Numbered from the stretch's first letter, positions 8,796 to 17,368 are shown. The stretch: DNA of 64,000 nucleotides from JANLYC01 sp963750495 (GCA_963750495.1 CAVVQV010000004.1:744001-808000), one strand, 5' to 3'. A program made the numbers and translations. The notes: a model not told the origin generated them from the letters alone.

Positions 8796-9935
8796 ATGAC
8801 GGGACTCGGCCAGCTGAGCATCAAGAACCTCGTCAAGCGGTTCGACGAGGCGGTGGCCGTGGACCGGCTCAGCCTGGACATCGGCGCCGGCGAGTTCTTC
8901 TCCTTGCTCGGCGCCTCGGGCTGCGGCAAGACGACCACGCTGCGCATGGTGGCGGGTTTCGAACGGCCGGACGAGGGCCACATCCTGCTCGACGGGGTCG
9001 ACCTCGTCGAGTCACCGCCGCACAAGCGGCCCGTCAACACCGTCTTCCAGTCGTACGCACTCTTCCCGTTCCTGACCGTGGCCGACAACGTCGGGTTCGG
9101 GCTTCGCTACCACGGCGTCGACAGAGGCGAGTCCAAGCGTCGCATCGGTTCGGCGCTCGAGCTCGTGGAGATGTCGGAGTACGCCAAGCGCAAGCCGCAC
9201 CAGCTGTCCGGCGGGCAGCAGCAGCGGGTGGCCCTCGCCCGGGCGCTGATCCTCGAGCCGACCGTGCTGCTGCTCGACGAGCCGCTGGGCGCCTTGGACG
9301 CCAAGCTGCGTCGGCAGCTCCAGCTCGAGCTACGACTCTTGCAGCGCCGCGTGCAGACGACCTTCGTGTACGTCACACACGACCAGGAAGAGGCGATGAC
9401 CATGTCCGACCGCCTCGCGGTGATCCGCGACGGCAAGGTCGAGCAGATGGGTACGCCGAGCCAGGTCTACTCGCAGCCCGCGACGGCGTATGTCGCCGGC
9501 TTCCTCGGGACAGCAAACCTCTACGAGGCCACGGTGACCGAGGTCCACGCCACCAGCGCACGTTGTCGGATCGGCGACCTCGACGTCGAGGCCAGCACGA
9601 CGGTCACTGTCACGCCAGGGCAGACGGTCAGCCTCGCCGTCCGACCGGAGCGGGTGGAGATCAGCCCACCGGAGGAGGTTCGATCGACGCTGGACGCGAA
9701 CGTCTACTCGGCGCGGGTAGAGCACCTGGTGTTCATGGGCGCCCACACGCACGTCAACGTACGGATCGGCACCTGTCTGGTGATCGCCGAGCTGCCCAAC
9801 GTCCATGGTGAGCTGCAGGAGTGGCTGCACGAGGGCCGGGACGTGACCGTACGGGTCTCGACCAGTGCTGTGCGGCTGCTTCCACCCGATGCGGCGTCGG
9901 CCGACGTCGAGCTGACCGAGGGCAGCAGCGTCTAA
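8796..9935 (+). CDS. ABC transporter ATP-binding protein, PotA-like
   Basis: A 379-residue importer ATPase. The Walker A motif GASGCGKT is at residues 39-46, followed by the Q-loop FQSYALFPF, the signature LSGGQQQRVALARAL, Walker B VLLLDEP and the switch histidine in YVTHDQEEAMT; the last third is a TOBE-type regulatory domain. Length and layout match PotA/CysA-like ATPases. It is separated from its presumed permeases by the aminotransferase gene and lies on the other strand, so the importer is encoded by two divergent units that share one regulatory interval. Its stop overlaps the stop of the convergent TetR gene (CTAA, 9932-9935). Confidence 0.93.
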   Translation: MTGLGQLSIKNLVKRFDEAVAVDRLSLDIGAGEFFSLLGASGCGKTTTLRMVAGFERPDEGHILLDGVDLVESPPHKRPVNTVFQSYALFPFLTVADNVGFGLRYHGVDRGESKRRIGSALELVEMSEYAKRKPHQLSGGQQQRVALARALILEPTVLLLDEPLGALDAKLRRQLQLELRLLQRRVQTTFVYVTHDQEEAMTMSDRLAVIRDGKVEQMGTPSQVYSQPATAYVAGFLGTANLYEATVTEVHATSARCRIGDLDVEASTTVTVTPGQTVSLAVRPERVEISPPEEVRSTLDANVYSARVEHLVFMGAHTHVNVRIGTCLVIAELPNVHGELQEWLHEGRDVTVRVSTSAVRLLPPDAASADVELTEGSSV

Positions 9936-10627
9936 CGTCGCGCTTTGGCTCGCGTCGGTTTCTTGCTCTGCCTGGCGGGAATCCTGGGCGGCGCGAGGTC
10001 GAGTGCCTGCTCGGCGAAGGTCATCGCGATGTCGAAAGCACGTTCACTGTCGACGATCGGATCCTCCAGGGCGACCTGGATCGACAGTCCGTCGAGGAGC
10101 ACCGCCCACGTGACCGCGAAGTCCTCCGCGTCGACCTTCTTGATCTCTCCCGCCTTGATGCCGTCGGCCACGACGCCCTCGATCGTCGACCTCCAGCGTC
10201 GCTCGAGCTCCAACCTGTCCTTGGCCACCAGCGGATGCCGGAACGCTTGCGACCAGAGGTCGAACCACAGTCCCCACGCTCCCGGGAGCTGGTCGTCCCC
10301 GTCCGGCACACAGGTCAGCCGGACCAGACTCTCGAGCCGGTCGCGCAGCGACGTCGTGCTCGCCAACATCTCGGCGCAGACGATGTAGAACCGGTCCTCC
10401 GAGTAGCGCAGCGCCTCGGTCAGCAGGTCATCTTTGGTGCCGAAGTAGTAGATGACCAGGGCCGGTGATGCGCCGACCCGCCGAGCCACGTCGGCGATGC
10501 GCGTCTCGGAGAAGCCCCGCTCCGCGATGATTTCGGCAGCGGCGTGCAGCATCTGTTCCCGACGTCGGTCGACGATTTCTCCTGCCGACTCGTTCTCGTC
10601 GCTCCTTGCTGCCATGGGACCTCTCAC
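9932..10627 (-). CDS. TetR/AcrR family transcriptional regulator
   Basis: A 231-residue regulator with an N-terminal TetR helix-turn-helix (residues ~20-65: QMLHAAAEIIAERGFSETRIADVARRVGASPALVIYYFGTKDDLL) and a longer helical ligand domain. The C-terminus is basic (RQSKKPTRAKARR). It is placed in the middle of the catabolic cluster, divergent from the acyl-CoA synthetase gene, and the intergenic region holds a perfect palindrome (10666-10681) that also occurs in front of two other transcription units. It is therefore the likely local repressor, probably released by the pathway substrate or a CoA-ester. M5 (10615) is an alternative start. Confidence 0.92.
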   Translation of the reverse strand: MRGPMAARSDENESAGEIVDRRREQMLHAAAEIIAERGFSETRIADVARRVGASPALVIYYFGTKDDLLTEALRYSEDRFYIVCAEMLASTTSLRDRLESLVRLTCVPDGDDQLPGAWGLWFDLWSQAFRHPLVAKDRLELERRWRSTIEGVVADGIKAGEIKKVDAEDFAVTWAVLLDGLSIQVALEDPIVDSERAFDIAMTFAEQALDLAPPRIPARQSKKPTRAKARR

Positions 10628-10639
10628 TTCGGCTGAACC

Positions 10640-10681
10640 TTGTCGAAAACGCTATCACTTACTTAGACTGAACAGTCAGTC
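10640..10681 (+). promoter_or_regulatory. Promoter with perfect TetR-type palindromic operator
   Basis: TTGTCG (10640-10645) and TAGACT (10664-10669) are 18 bp apart, directed at the acyl-CoA synthetase gene. The perfect repeat GACTGA-ACAG-TCAGTC (10666-10681) overlaps the -10 box and is identical to the one at 14078. Because the TetR gene starts at 10627 on the other strand, the same site could give autoregulation. Confidence 0.75.
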
Positions 10682-10760
10682 AGCATCGTAGCTTCTGCCG
10701 AGAGGTGCCGCCGGATGTCCATCCCGGAGTACGACGTCGGAGCCGGCGCGACGAGCACCC

Positions 10761-12836
10761 GTGGCGACTGATCGGGGCGGCCGCCTGCGACAGCTCCTGG
10801 AGCCTCGTTCGATTGCCGTCGTCGGCGCCAGCGAGCGCCCGGGCTCGTTCGGTGACCGCATGACGACCGAGATCCTGCGCAGTCCGTCCAAGCCGCGGGT
10901 CTCGCTGGTGAACCCGAACTACACGTCGGTGCACGGCCACCCCTGCGTCCCCTCGCTCCTCGACCTCGACGAGCCGGCGGATCTCGTCGTCCTCGGGGTA
11001 CCCGACGTCGTGCTTCCCGAACAGCTTCGCCAGGCGGCGCAGCGTGGCGACGGCGCCGGACTCATCTTCGGTAGCGCCCACGGACTCGGGTCCGAGCTGG
11101 CATCGATCGCCGGCGGAGCGGGGATGGCGCTGTGCGGCGGCGGCGGAATGGGCTACGTCAACGTCGCCCGTGGCATCCGGGCCATCGGCTACGTCGAGCG
11201 GTTCCCGCTCAGTCCGGGCGGCGTGGCCTTCGTGACGCACTCCGGGTCGATCTTCTCGGCACTGCTGCGAACGCATCGTCGGTTGGACCTCTCCGTGGCC
11301 GTCTCGGCAGGGCAGGAGCTCGTCACCGCGACGGCCGACTACCTCGACTACGCACTCGGGCTCGACGAGACCCGTGTCGTGGGTTTGTTCGCCGAGACGA
11401 TGCGGGACCCCGAACGCTTTCAGGCTGGGCTCGCCCGGGCCGCCGGGCTCGACATCCCCGTGGTCGCCCTCACGGCGGGCGGCTCCGCGACGGGACGGTC
11501 CCTCGTCGCGGCCCACTCCGGTGCCATCGCGGGTGACGACGCGGCGTGGGAAGCGCTGTTCTCGGCGTACGGCGTCCACCGGGTCCAGAGCCTCGACGAG
11601 CTCGTCGACACGCTCGAGATGTTCGCCATCGGCAGACGGGTACGGGCCGGATCACCGCGCACGCTGGCGACCGTGCACGACTCCGGCGGCGAGCGGGCTC
11701 TGATCGCCGACCGGGCCGACGCCCTCGGGGTCACCTTCGCGGACCTCTCCCCCGTCACCCAACAACGCATCGCCTCGGTCCTCGACCCCGGCCTGGTCCC
11801 GACGAACCCACTCGACGTCTGGGGGCGTGGTGCCGAGACGGAGCGACTCTTCGAGACCTGCCTGAGCGCGTTGGCCGACGACGACGGCGTCGGCGTGGTG
11901 GGTGTCGGTCTCGACCTGATCGAGGAGTACGACGGCGACGACTCCTACCCACTGGCGATCCAGGCTGTGCTGGACACGACGACCAAACCGCTGGTGGTGC
12001 TCTCCAACGTGGCGTCCGCATTGGACCAGGTGCAGGCGGCGGGGCTGCGCGCACTCGGCGTGCCCGTGCTCGAAGGGACCGAGTCCGGGCTGCGCGCACT
12101 GCGCCACCTCTTCGACCAGTCGGTGCCGGTGGCGAGTCGTCCGCCGATAGTGGTGGACGAGACACGTCGCGCTCGCTGGCGAGCACGACTGGCCGTGAGC
12201 GACCTGGACGCGCGCACGAGTCTCGACCTGTTGCGCGACTACAACATCGCCGTGACCCCATCGACCCCGGCGTCGACCGAGGAGGAGGCCCGCGACGCCG
12301 CCGAGACGTTAGGTTTTCCGGTCGTGCTCAAGACCGACGCGCCCGGCATCCAGCACCGCAGCGACGTCGACGGCGTACGGGTCGGGTTGCGCGACGATGC
12401 CGCTGTGACGCGCGCCTATGACGAGGTCACGAAGCGGCTTGGTCCGAACGTGGTGGTGCAGCCACAGGTGGATGGTGGGGTCGAACTCGCGCTGGGCCTG
12501 GTCAACGATCCGCTGCTCGGTCCACTCGTCGTCGTCGCAATCGGGGGCACGCTCGTCGAGGTGCTCGCCCAGCGCCAGGTCGCCCTGCCACCACTGTCAC
12601 TGGCCACGGCGGCCGCCGTGCTCGACGGTCTGCCTGAGCTGCCTGCCCTGCTCCGGGGATTCCGTGGACAGCCGCCGGCCGATCGTGTTGCTGTGGAGCG
12701 CGCCGTCGTGGCTGTCGGCCAGCTCGCGCTCGAGCTCGGTGACTCGCTGGAGGCTCTCGACGTCAACCCGTTGATCTGCGGAGAGGCGGGTGCGGTGGCG
12801 GTGGACTGCCTCGTCGTACGTCGCGTGACCGGCTGA
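10761..12836 (+). CDS. NDP-forming acyl-CoA synthetase (acetate-CoA ligase ADP-forming family)
   Basis: A 691-residue single-chain enzyme of the ACD superfamily. The order is a CoA-binding Rossmann domain (residues ~10-135, SIAVVGASERPGSFG), two flavodoxin-like ligase domains with the loop GGSATGRSLVAAHSGAIAG, whose histidine is the expected phospho-carrier, and a C-terminal ATP-grasp domain from ~455 (YNIAVTPSTPASTEEEARDAA, VVLKTDAPGIQHRSDVDGV). Such enzymes make acyl-CoA from a free acid with ATP or run in reverse; DMSP-processing DddX is a relative with unusual chemistry. Here it probably activates the carbon skeleton left after nitrogen removal. The GTG start is preceded by the operator-controlled promoter. 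Confidence 0.9.
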   Translation: MATDRGGRLRQLLEPRSIAVVGASERPGSFGDRMTTEILRSPSKPRVSLVNPNYTSVHGHPCVPSLLDLDEPADLVVLGVPDVVLPEQLRQAAQRGDGAGLIFGSAHGLGSELASIAGGAGMALCGGGGMGYVNVARGIRAIGYVERFPLSPGGVAFVTHSGSIFSALLRTHRRLDLSVAVSAGQELVTATADYLDYALGLDETRVVGLFAETMRDPERFQAGLARAAGLDIPVVALTAGGSATGRSLVAAHSGAIAGDDAAWEALFSAYGVHRVQSLDELVDTLEMFAIGRRVRAGSPRTLATVHDSGGERALIADRADALGVTFADLSPVTQQRIASVLDPGLVPTNPLDVWGRGAETERLFETCLSALADDDGVGVVGVGLDLIEEYDGDDSYPLAIQAVLDTTTKPLVVLSNVASALDQVQAAGLRALGVPVLEGTESGLRALRHLFDQSVPVASRPPIVVDETRRARWRARLAVSDLDARTSLDLLRDYNIAVTPSTPASTEEEARDAAETLGFPVVLKTDAPGIQHRSDVDGVRVGLRDDAAVTRAYDEVTKRLGPNVVVQPQVDGGVELALGLVNDPLLGPLVVVAIGGTLVEVLAQRQVALPPLSLATAAAVLDGLPELPALLRGFRGQPPADRVAVERAVVAVGQLALELGDSLEALDVNPLICGEAGAVAVDCLVVRRVTG

Positions 12837-12837
12837 C

Positions 12838-14076
12838 TCAGCTGGTCACGGCCTGTTCGACCACGTCGGGGAAGGGCAAGGCGATCGGATCGGCCGCCAG
12901 CTTGCTCCGACCGTGCTCGTCGAAGCGGTCGAGGCCCAGGTCAGTGGTGTCGACGACATCGGTCCAGCCGGTGAGCGCCAGGTCGGCGGCGGCCCGACTG
13001 ACGCCGGGCCCCCACATCATCCCGTGCCCGCCGGCAGCGGCCACTGTCGTGCCTGACACTGGTCCCTCGGGGGTGATCACCGGGCCCAGGATCGGCAGGT
13101 GGTCAGGGGTGAAGTCGATGGTGGCCGCCCACGCGCGGCGCAACCCGAGGTGCTCGGTCACGGGCAGCAGCGTGGCGATGCGCTGGCGGACCTGTTCGTA
13201 GTACGCCCAGTCGAACTCGTGCGCGACTCCGGGCGACTCCGACGGGTTGCTCATGCCCCACATCAGTCCGCCCTCCTCCGGGCGCCAGTAGATCCCGGAC
13301 GCAACGTCGAACACCATCGGGAGCCGCTCCGGTGCCAGGTCGGGGTGATCCTCGGTCACCACCACCTGGTGACGGGCACCCCCGGAGGGAATCTTGGCCC
13401 CGACGCTGCGACCGACGGCGGCCAGCGTGGGACCGCCCGTGAGAACGACACGCTCGGTGGCGATGTCACCTGCCGTCGTGTGGACGCTCGTCACCGCAGC
13501 CTGCCGGGTGGTGAGCCCGGTGAACGTCGTGTGTTCGTGCACGTCAACCCCCGAGGTGACGAGGGCAGCCGTGTAGGCGAGGACGTTGGTGGGTGGGTCG
13601 AGGTAGCCGTCGTGGGCGGCGTACGAGGCTCCGAGCGTCCTGCCCGCGGCCATCGCCGGATTCATGGCGTCGACCTCGGTCGGTTCCACCCACCGCACGT
13701 CGAGGCCGAGCCCCTGTTGCATGGCGATCCTGGCCTTGGCGACCCCCACGTCGTCAGGACTGAAACAGGGCATGAAGTAGCCCTGCTCGACGAAGCCGGA
13801 GTCGAGCGGCAGCACATCGCGTTGCCTGCGGTAGAAGTCCTGGGTGTACATGCCGAGGCGGACGGCGGTCTCGGTGCCACCCTGCGCCCGCACCATGCCG
13901 GCGGCGCGTGAGCTGGCGCCCTTGCCCAGCGTCCCCGCCTCGAGCAACACCACGTCAAGGCCCTCGCGGCGCAGGAACCAGGCGCACCAGGCCCCGATGG
14001 TGCCACCGCCGACCACGACGACGTCCGCGGAGCTCGGCAGTCCGTCCGTGCTGGTCACAGGACCCAACGCTGACAT
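12838..14076 (-). CDS. FAD-dependent oxidoreductase, DAO (glycine/sarcosine oxidase) family
   Basis: A 412-residue flavoenzyme. The N-terminal dinucleotide motif VVVVGGGTIGAWC (residues ~19-31) is followed by a glutamate that binds the FAD ribose (VVLLEAG). The C-terminal DAO signature TPDHLPILGP and the AAAGGHGMMWGPG loop close the FAD site. DAO enzymes oxidise C-N bonds of secondary or tertiary amines and amino acids, giving imines or demethylated products and H2O2. This fits amine breakdown in the cluster. Its stop lies 1 nt from the convergent acyl-CoA synthetase stop. The start codon at 14076 lies beside the operator at 14078-14093, so transcription of this gene should also be affected. 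Confidence 0.88.
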   Translation of the reverse strand: MSALGPVTSTDGLPSSADVVVVGGGTIGAWCAWFLRREGLDVVLLEAGTLGKGASSRAAGMVRAQGGTETAVRLGMYTQDFYRRQRDVLPLDSGFVEQGYFMPCFSPDDVGVAKARIAMQQGLGLDVRWVEPTEVDAMNPAMAAGRTLGASYAAHDGYLDPPTNVLAYTAALVTSGVDVHEHTTFTGLTTRQAAVTSVHTTAGDIATERVVLTGGPTLAAVGRSVGAKIPSGGARHQVVVTEDHPDLAPERLPMVFDVASGIYWRPEEGGLMWGMSNPSESPGVAHEFDWAYYEQVRQRIATLLPVTEHLGLRRAWAATIDFTPDHLPILGPVITPEGPVSGTTVAAAGGHGMMWGPGVSRAAADLALTGWTDVVDTTDLGLDRFDEHGRSKLAADPIALPFPDVVEQAVTS

Positions 14077-14093
14077 AGACTGAACAGTCAGTC
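14052..14093 (+). promoter_or_regulatory. Promoter with perfect TetR-type palindromic operator
   Basis: TGGTCA (14052-14057) and TAGACT (14076-14081) are 18 bp apart and direct transcription to the acyl-CoA dehydrogenase gene at 14116. The perfect inverted repeat GACTGA-ACAG-TCAGTC (14078-14093) overlaps the -10 and lies one base from the start codon of the divergent FAD oxidoreductase gene, so a bound repressor would block both. Confidence 0.75.
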
Positions 14094-14115
14094 AAGCCAT
14101 CAGGAGTGGCCGCCC

Positions 14116-15303
14116 ATGAACGAGATCGAGGTGCCCATGTACGGGTTGTCAGACGCCGACCTCACCCTCCAGGCGACGGCGCGAGCCTTTGCCGACGAGC
14201 TCATCCCGTTCGAGGTGGAGGCAGAGCTGAACCATGGCGAGCTGGCCGACGGAATGGTCGAGCAACAGCGCGCGCGGGCGATCAAGCTCGGCCTGTTCGC
14301 GACGAACATGCCGACCTCGGTCGGAGGACAGGGTTGCACGACGGTGCAGCAGGTCCTCGTCCAGGAACAGGCCGGCCGGGTCACCAACGCGCTGGCCTGG
14401 GTGATGGGTACGCCCCCGGCGTGGTGGCCAGAGGTGGCCAGCGACTACCAACGAGACCGGTGGCTCATCCCGACCGTGCGCGGTGAGATGGCGGAGTGCT
14501 ACGCGATCACGGAGGCCGACGCCGGGTCGGACGTGGCCGCGCTCGAGGCAACCGCCCGGCGCGACGGCGACGACTACGTGCTCAACGGTGAGAAGTGGCA
14601 CGTGACGTCGTACAACGAGGCGGCCTACGTCTTCTTCCAGGGGATCTTGACCGACGGCGACCACGCTGGCGAGCACGCCCTCTTCGTCGTCGACATCCCG
14701 ACGCCCGGCCTGCGCGTGGTCAGGACTCCGGAGTACACGCACACGATCGCGCACCACCACCCGATCGTGGCGTTCGAGGACGTGCGCGTGCCGGCCTCCC
14801 ACCTGGTCGGGGGCGAGGGCGACGGGATGGCGTTCTCGTACGAGTGGTTCCGCTTCGAACGACTGATGATCTCCGCCCGCTGCCTCGGCGCGGCCGAGCG
14901 ACTCATCACGGACGTCACCGCGTTCGCCCAGGAGCGCCTTGTCGGCGGCGAGCCGCTGTACTCCCGCCAGCTCGTGCAGGCCATGGTTGCCGACAGCCTC
15001 ACCGAGCTGTTCGCGGCGCGTTCGATGGTCTACGAGACCGCCCGCTCGATCGACGACGGAATCGATCGCAAAGCGGCACATGCACGCTGCTCGATGGTGA
15101 AGCTGTACGCGTCGGAGATGGCCGGCCGCGTTGCCGACCGAGCGGTGCAGATCTTCGGTGGTCGGGGCTACATGCGCGAGAACGTGGCCGAGCGGTTCGC
15201 CCGCGAGCTACGGGTCGAGCGCATCTGGGAGGGCGCCAGCGAGATCCAGCGGATCGTGATCGCCGACCAGCTCGCCAAGCGTGGCCTCCCGGCGCTCGTC
15301 TAG
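14116..15303 (+). CDS. Acyl-CoA dehydrogenase family protein
   Basis: A 395-residue flavoprotein with the three acyl-CoA dehydrogenase domains. The FAD-binding middle part reads CYAITEADAGSDVAALEATA and WHVTSYNEAAYV. The C-terminal helix bundle contains FGGRGYMRENVAERFARELRVERIWEGASEIQRIVIA, where the glutamate of WEGASEIQ is at the usual catalytic-base position of short/medium-chain enzymes. It would form an alpha,beta-double bond in a CoA-ester, reasonably one made by the synthetase at 10761. AGGAG lies about 10 nt before the ATG. The chain length and branching of the substrate cannot be read from the sequence. Confidence 0.92.
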   Translation: MNEIEVPMYGLSDADLTLQATARAFADELIPFEVEAELNHGELADGMVEQQRARAIKLGLFATNMPTSVGGQGCTTVQQVLVQEQAGRVTNALAWVMGTPPAWWPEVASDYQRDRWLIPTVRGEMAECYAITEADAGSDVAALEATARRDGDDYVLNGEKWHVTSYNEAAYVFFQGILTDGDHAGEHALFVVDIPTPGLRVVRTPEYTHTIAHHHPIVAFEDVRVPASHLVGGEGDGMAFSYEWFRFERLMISARCLGAAERLITDVTAFAQERLVGGEPLYSRQLVQAMVADSLTELFAARSMVYETARSIDDGIDRKAAHARCSMVKLYASEMAGRVADRAVQIFGGRGYMRENVAERFARELRVERIWEGASEIQRIVIADQLAKRGLPALV

Positions 15304-15312
15304 GCGGGGGAA

Positions 15313-16017
15313 TCAGTGCGCGAGCGGCGAGTCGTCCAGCGACACCGCTTCGGGCAGGTTCTGTGCGTTGTAGTCGACGATCTGCCAGCCGTACGACGGA
15401 TGCTGCTCGAGCACGGTCCACGCGCAGTTGGCCATACCTGCGAGCATCTCGCGACGACGTCCGGCCGGAGTGCTGTCGTCGCCGCCCACCTCGACACCGA
15501 AGAACGCCAGCACACTGGTACGCAACGAAGCACCGTGTCCGACGATCACTCCGGTCTGTCCCGGGTCGAGGGCCTTCGTGGCGGCCTCGAGGACCGCCAG
15601 CATCCGGGTGCGAACGTCTGCGGTGATCTCGGCTCCGGGGATCTGCACCTCGTCGTCGCCGGCGAGGTAGCGGGCGAACAGGTCGGGGAACGCGGCCTGG
15701 AACTCGTCGCGGGTCATTCCCTGCCGTGCCCCCACGTCGTACTCGCGCAGTCGTGGGTCGAGCACCAGCTCGAGCCCGGTCAGCGTGATCAGCTCGCCCG
15801 CCGTCTGCCGGGCGCGTAGCAGGTCGCTGGACCACACGAACGCCGGTCGGTACGTCGCGAGGAGCGCTGCCGCGCGTTGCGCCTGCGCCTGCCCCAGGTC
15901 GTCGAGAGGAACGTCGGCATGGCCCTGGGCCCGCCCGACCTTGTTCCATTCGGTGCGCCCGTGCCGCCACAGCACCAGCCGACGAACTTCGTGTCTCTCG
16001 GCGGCGAGTCCGATCAC
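15313..16017 (-). CDS. Histidine phosphatase family protein, GpgP-like
   Basis: A 234-residue member of the phosphoglycerate-mutase-like superfamily. The phospho-histidine motif is in LVLWRHGRTEWN near the N-terminus, the second active-site histidine in VIVGHGASLR, and the acid residue in LREYDVGARQG. In Mycobacterium the gene at this spot (behind rsfS and nadD) encodes glucosyl-3-phosphoglycerate phosphatase, so a role in methylglucose-lipopolysaccharide-type or phosphosugar metabolism is plausible but inferred from synteny. I set the start at GTG 16017 because it overlaps the rsfS stop (GTGA), giving translational coupling; a longer frame upstream is not coding. Confidence 0.85.
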   Translation of the reverse strand: MIGLAAERHEVRRLVLWRHGRTEWNKVGRAQGHADVPLDDLGQAQAQRAAALLATYRPAFVWSSDLLRARQTAGELITLTGLELVLDPRLREYDVGARQGMTRDEFQAAFPDLFARYLAGDDEVQIPGAEITADVRTRMLAVLEAATKALDPGQTGVIVGHGASLRTSVLAFFGVEVGGDDSTPAGRRREMLAGMANCAWTVLEQHPSYGWQIVDYNAQNLPEAVSLDDSPLAH

Positions 16018-16442
16018 GTCGTCGACGAGGGCGTGGGCGCCTGACCGGCCTCTGCCGGTGCCGCGGCGCTCTGTCCGCTGGTGACCGAGTCGGGCAGCGG
16101 GATGGCCGGGCAGTCGCGCCAGATCCGCTCGAGGGAGTAGTAGGCGCGCTCCTCCTCGTGCTGGACGTGCACGACGATCTCGCCGTAGTCGATGAGCACC
16201 CAGCGCCCGTCTCGTTCGCCCTCCCGACGAATCGGCTTCGCGCCGACTGCGCGCAGCCGGTCCTCGACCTCGTCGACGATCGACTTCACCTGTCGGTCGT
16301 TGGGGGCCGAGCAGAGGACGAAGGCGTCGGTGATGACGAGCTGCTCGGAGACATCGAAGGCGATGATGTTCTGGGCCAGCTTGTCGGAGGCCGCCTCGGC
16401 GGCGATGACGACGAGCTCGACGGCCCGCTCGGTTGCGGTCAC
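16014..16442 (-). CDS. rsfS: Ribosomal silencing factor RsfS
   Basis: A 142-residue protein of the Iojap/RsfS family, which binds uL14 on the 50S subunit and blocks joining with 30S under nutrient shortage. The characteristic segments are DKLAQNIIAFDVSEQLVITDAFVLCS and GRWVLIDYGEIVVHVQHEEERAYYSLERIW. The last ~25 residues are an Ala/Pro/Thr-rich tail beyond the conserved core. It overlaps nadD upstream by 4 nt and the GpgP-like gene downstream by 4 nt, a three-gene coupled operon. Confidence 0.95.
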   Translation of the reverse strand: MTATERAVELVVIAAEAASDKLAQNIIAFDVSEQLVITDAFVLCSAPNDRQVKSIVDEVEDRLRAVGAKPIRREGERDGRWVLIDYGEIVVHVQHEEERAYYSLERIWRDCPAIPLPDSVTSGQSAAAPAEAGQAPTPSSTT

Positions 16443-17146
16443 GGGGTTCCTTGGGTTGCTGGTGGGGTGCGGTGTGCGGGAGTCGTGCGGGTGGAGGTGG
16501 TCGTCGGCTCGGCCGCTTCGGGCGCGGGAGTCGTGGGCTCGCTGGGTGGCTGGTAGAGGCCGCGCTTGGCGATGTACTGCACGACGCCGTCAGGGACGAG
16601 GTACCAGACCGGCTCTCCCTTGTGAGCGCGGGCGCGGCATTCTGTGGACGAGATCGCGAGCGCAGGAATCTCGAGGATCGTGACCCGGTCGGAGGGGAGG
16701 CCGTCGAGTGTCGAGTCGTCGATCGTCGTACCCGGCCGGGTGCAACCGACGAACTGGGCGAGCTTGAACACCTCTTCGGCGTCGTGCCAGGTGAGGATCT
16801 GTGCCAGCGCGTCGGCACCGGTGATGAAGAACAGCTCCGCGCCCGGCCTGGACGCGCGGAGGTCGCGCAGCGTGTCGATGGTGTACGTCGGTCCACCGCG
16901 GTCGACGTCGACGCGCGAGACCGAGAAGTGCGGGTTGGATGCGGTGGCGATCACGGTCATGAGGTAGCGGTCCTCGGCCGCAGAGACCTCGCGGTCGGAC
17001 TTCTGCCACGGCTGGCCGGTCGGGACGAAGACCACCTCGTCGAGGTCGAACCAGGCCTGCACCTCCGATGCTGCCACGAGGTGACCGTGATGGATCGGGT
17101 CGAACGTGCCACCCATCACCCCCACTCGGCGGGGGCGCTGGTCCAT
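16439..17146 (-). CDS. nadD: Nicotinate-nucleotide adenylyltransferase
   Basis: A 235-residue enzyme that adenylates nicotinate mononucleotide to deamido-NAD in NAD synthesis. The nucleotidyltransferase motif GGTFDPIHHGHL with the HxGH signature is at residues ~12-23, and the ISSTECR motif lies near residue 165. The last ~40 residues are a Thr/Pro/Ala-rich extension (TTPAPEAAEPTTTSTRTT) not needed for catalysis. It heads the nadD-rsfS-gpgP-like operon. Confidence 0.96.
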   Translation of the reverse strand: MDQRPRRVGVMGGTFDPIHHGHLVAASEVQAWFDLDEVVFVPTGQPWQKSDREVSAAEDRYLMTVIATASNPHFSVSRVDVDRGGPTYTIDTLRDLRASRPGAELFFITGADALAQILTWHDAEEVFKLAQFVGCTRPGTTIDDSTLDGLPSDRVTILEIPALAISSTECRARAHKGEPVWYLVPDGVVQYIAKRGLYQPPSEPTTPAPEAAEPTTTSTRTTPAHRTPPATQGTP

Positions 17147-17173
17147 CAGGACACGTCCATCAACGTGGGTCCA

Positions 17174-17317
17174 TCAGGAATGAGGTCGCCCTTTGCCGAA
17201 CATCAGCAGACCTGCCATCAGGGCGAGCAGGACCGCGAAGGCGACGAGCCCGATCACGATCGGCGGAGCCGGGAGGTCGCGCAGCTTCTCTTCAGCCGCC
17301 AGCGAGATCAGTGCCAT
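17174..17317 (-). CDS. Small single-pass membrane protein next to nadD
   Basis: A 47-residue protein reads from ATG 17317 to TGA 17174. Residues 1-17 are hydrophilic with charges (AAEEKLRDLP), residues ~19-40 form one strongly hydrophobic helix (PIVIGLVAFAVLLALMAGLLMF) and the end is basic (GKGRPHS). A TAGCCT -10-like box ends 6 nt before the start, supporting a leaderless mRNA. Its position just upstream of nadD, 27 nt from the nadD start and on the same strand, is the main support. Function unknown. Confidence 0.65.
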   Translation of the reverse strand: MALISLAAEEKLRDLPAPPIVIGLVAFAVLLALMAGLLMFGKGRPHS

Positions 17318-17368
17318 GCCCCCAGGCTATCGGTTACCCCTTTCCCCGCCCCACCTACCTGCCCTTCC

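Noticed and set aside
4170..9935. Firm call of a spermidine/putrescine transporter
   Set aside because: Family membership is clear, but binding-site residues for polyamines were not identified, and the neighbours suggest another amine.
16018..16896. N-terminal extension of the GpgP-like phosphatase frame
   Set aside because: It overlaps rsfS and nadD in another frame and shows no similarity; GTG 16017 coupled to the rsfS stop is the sensible start.
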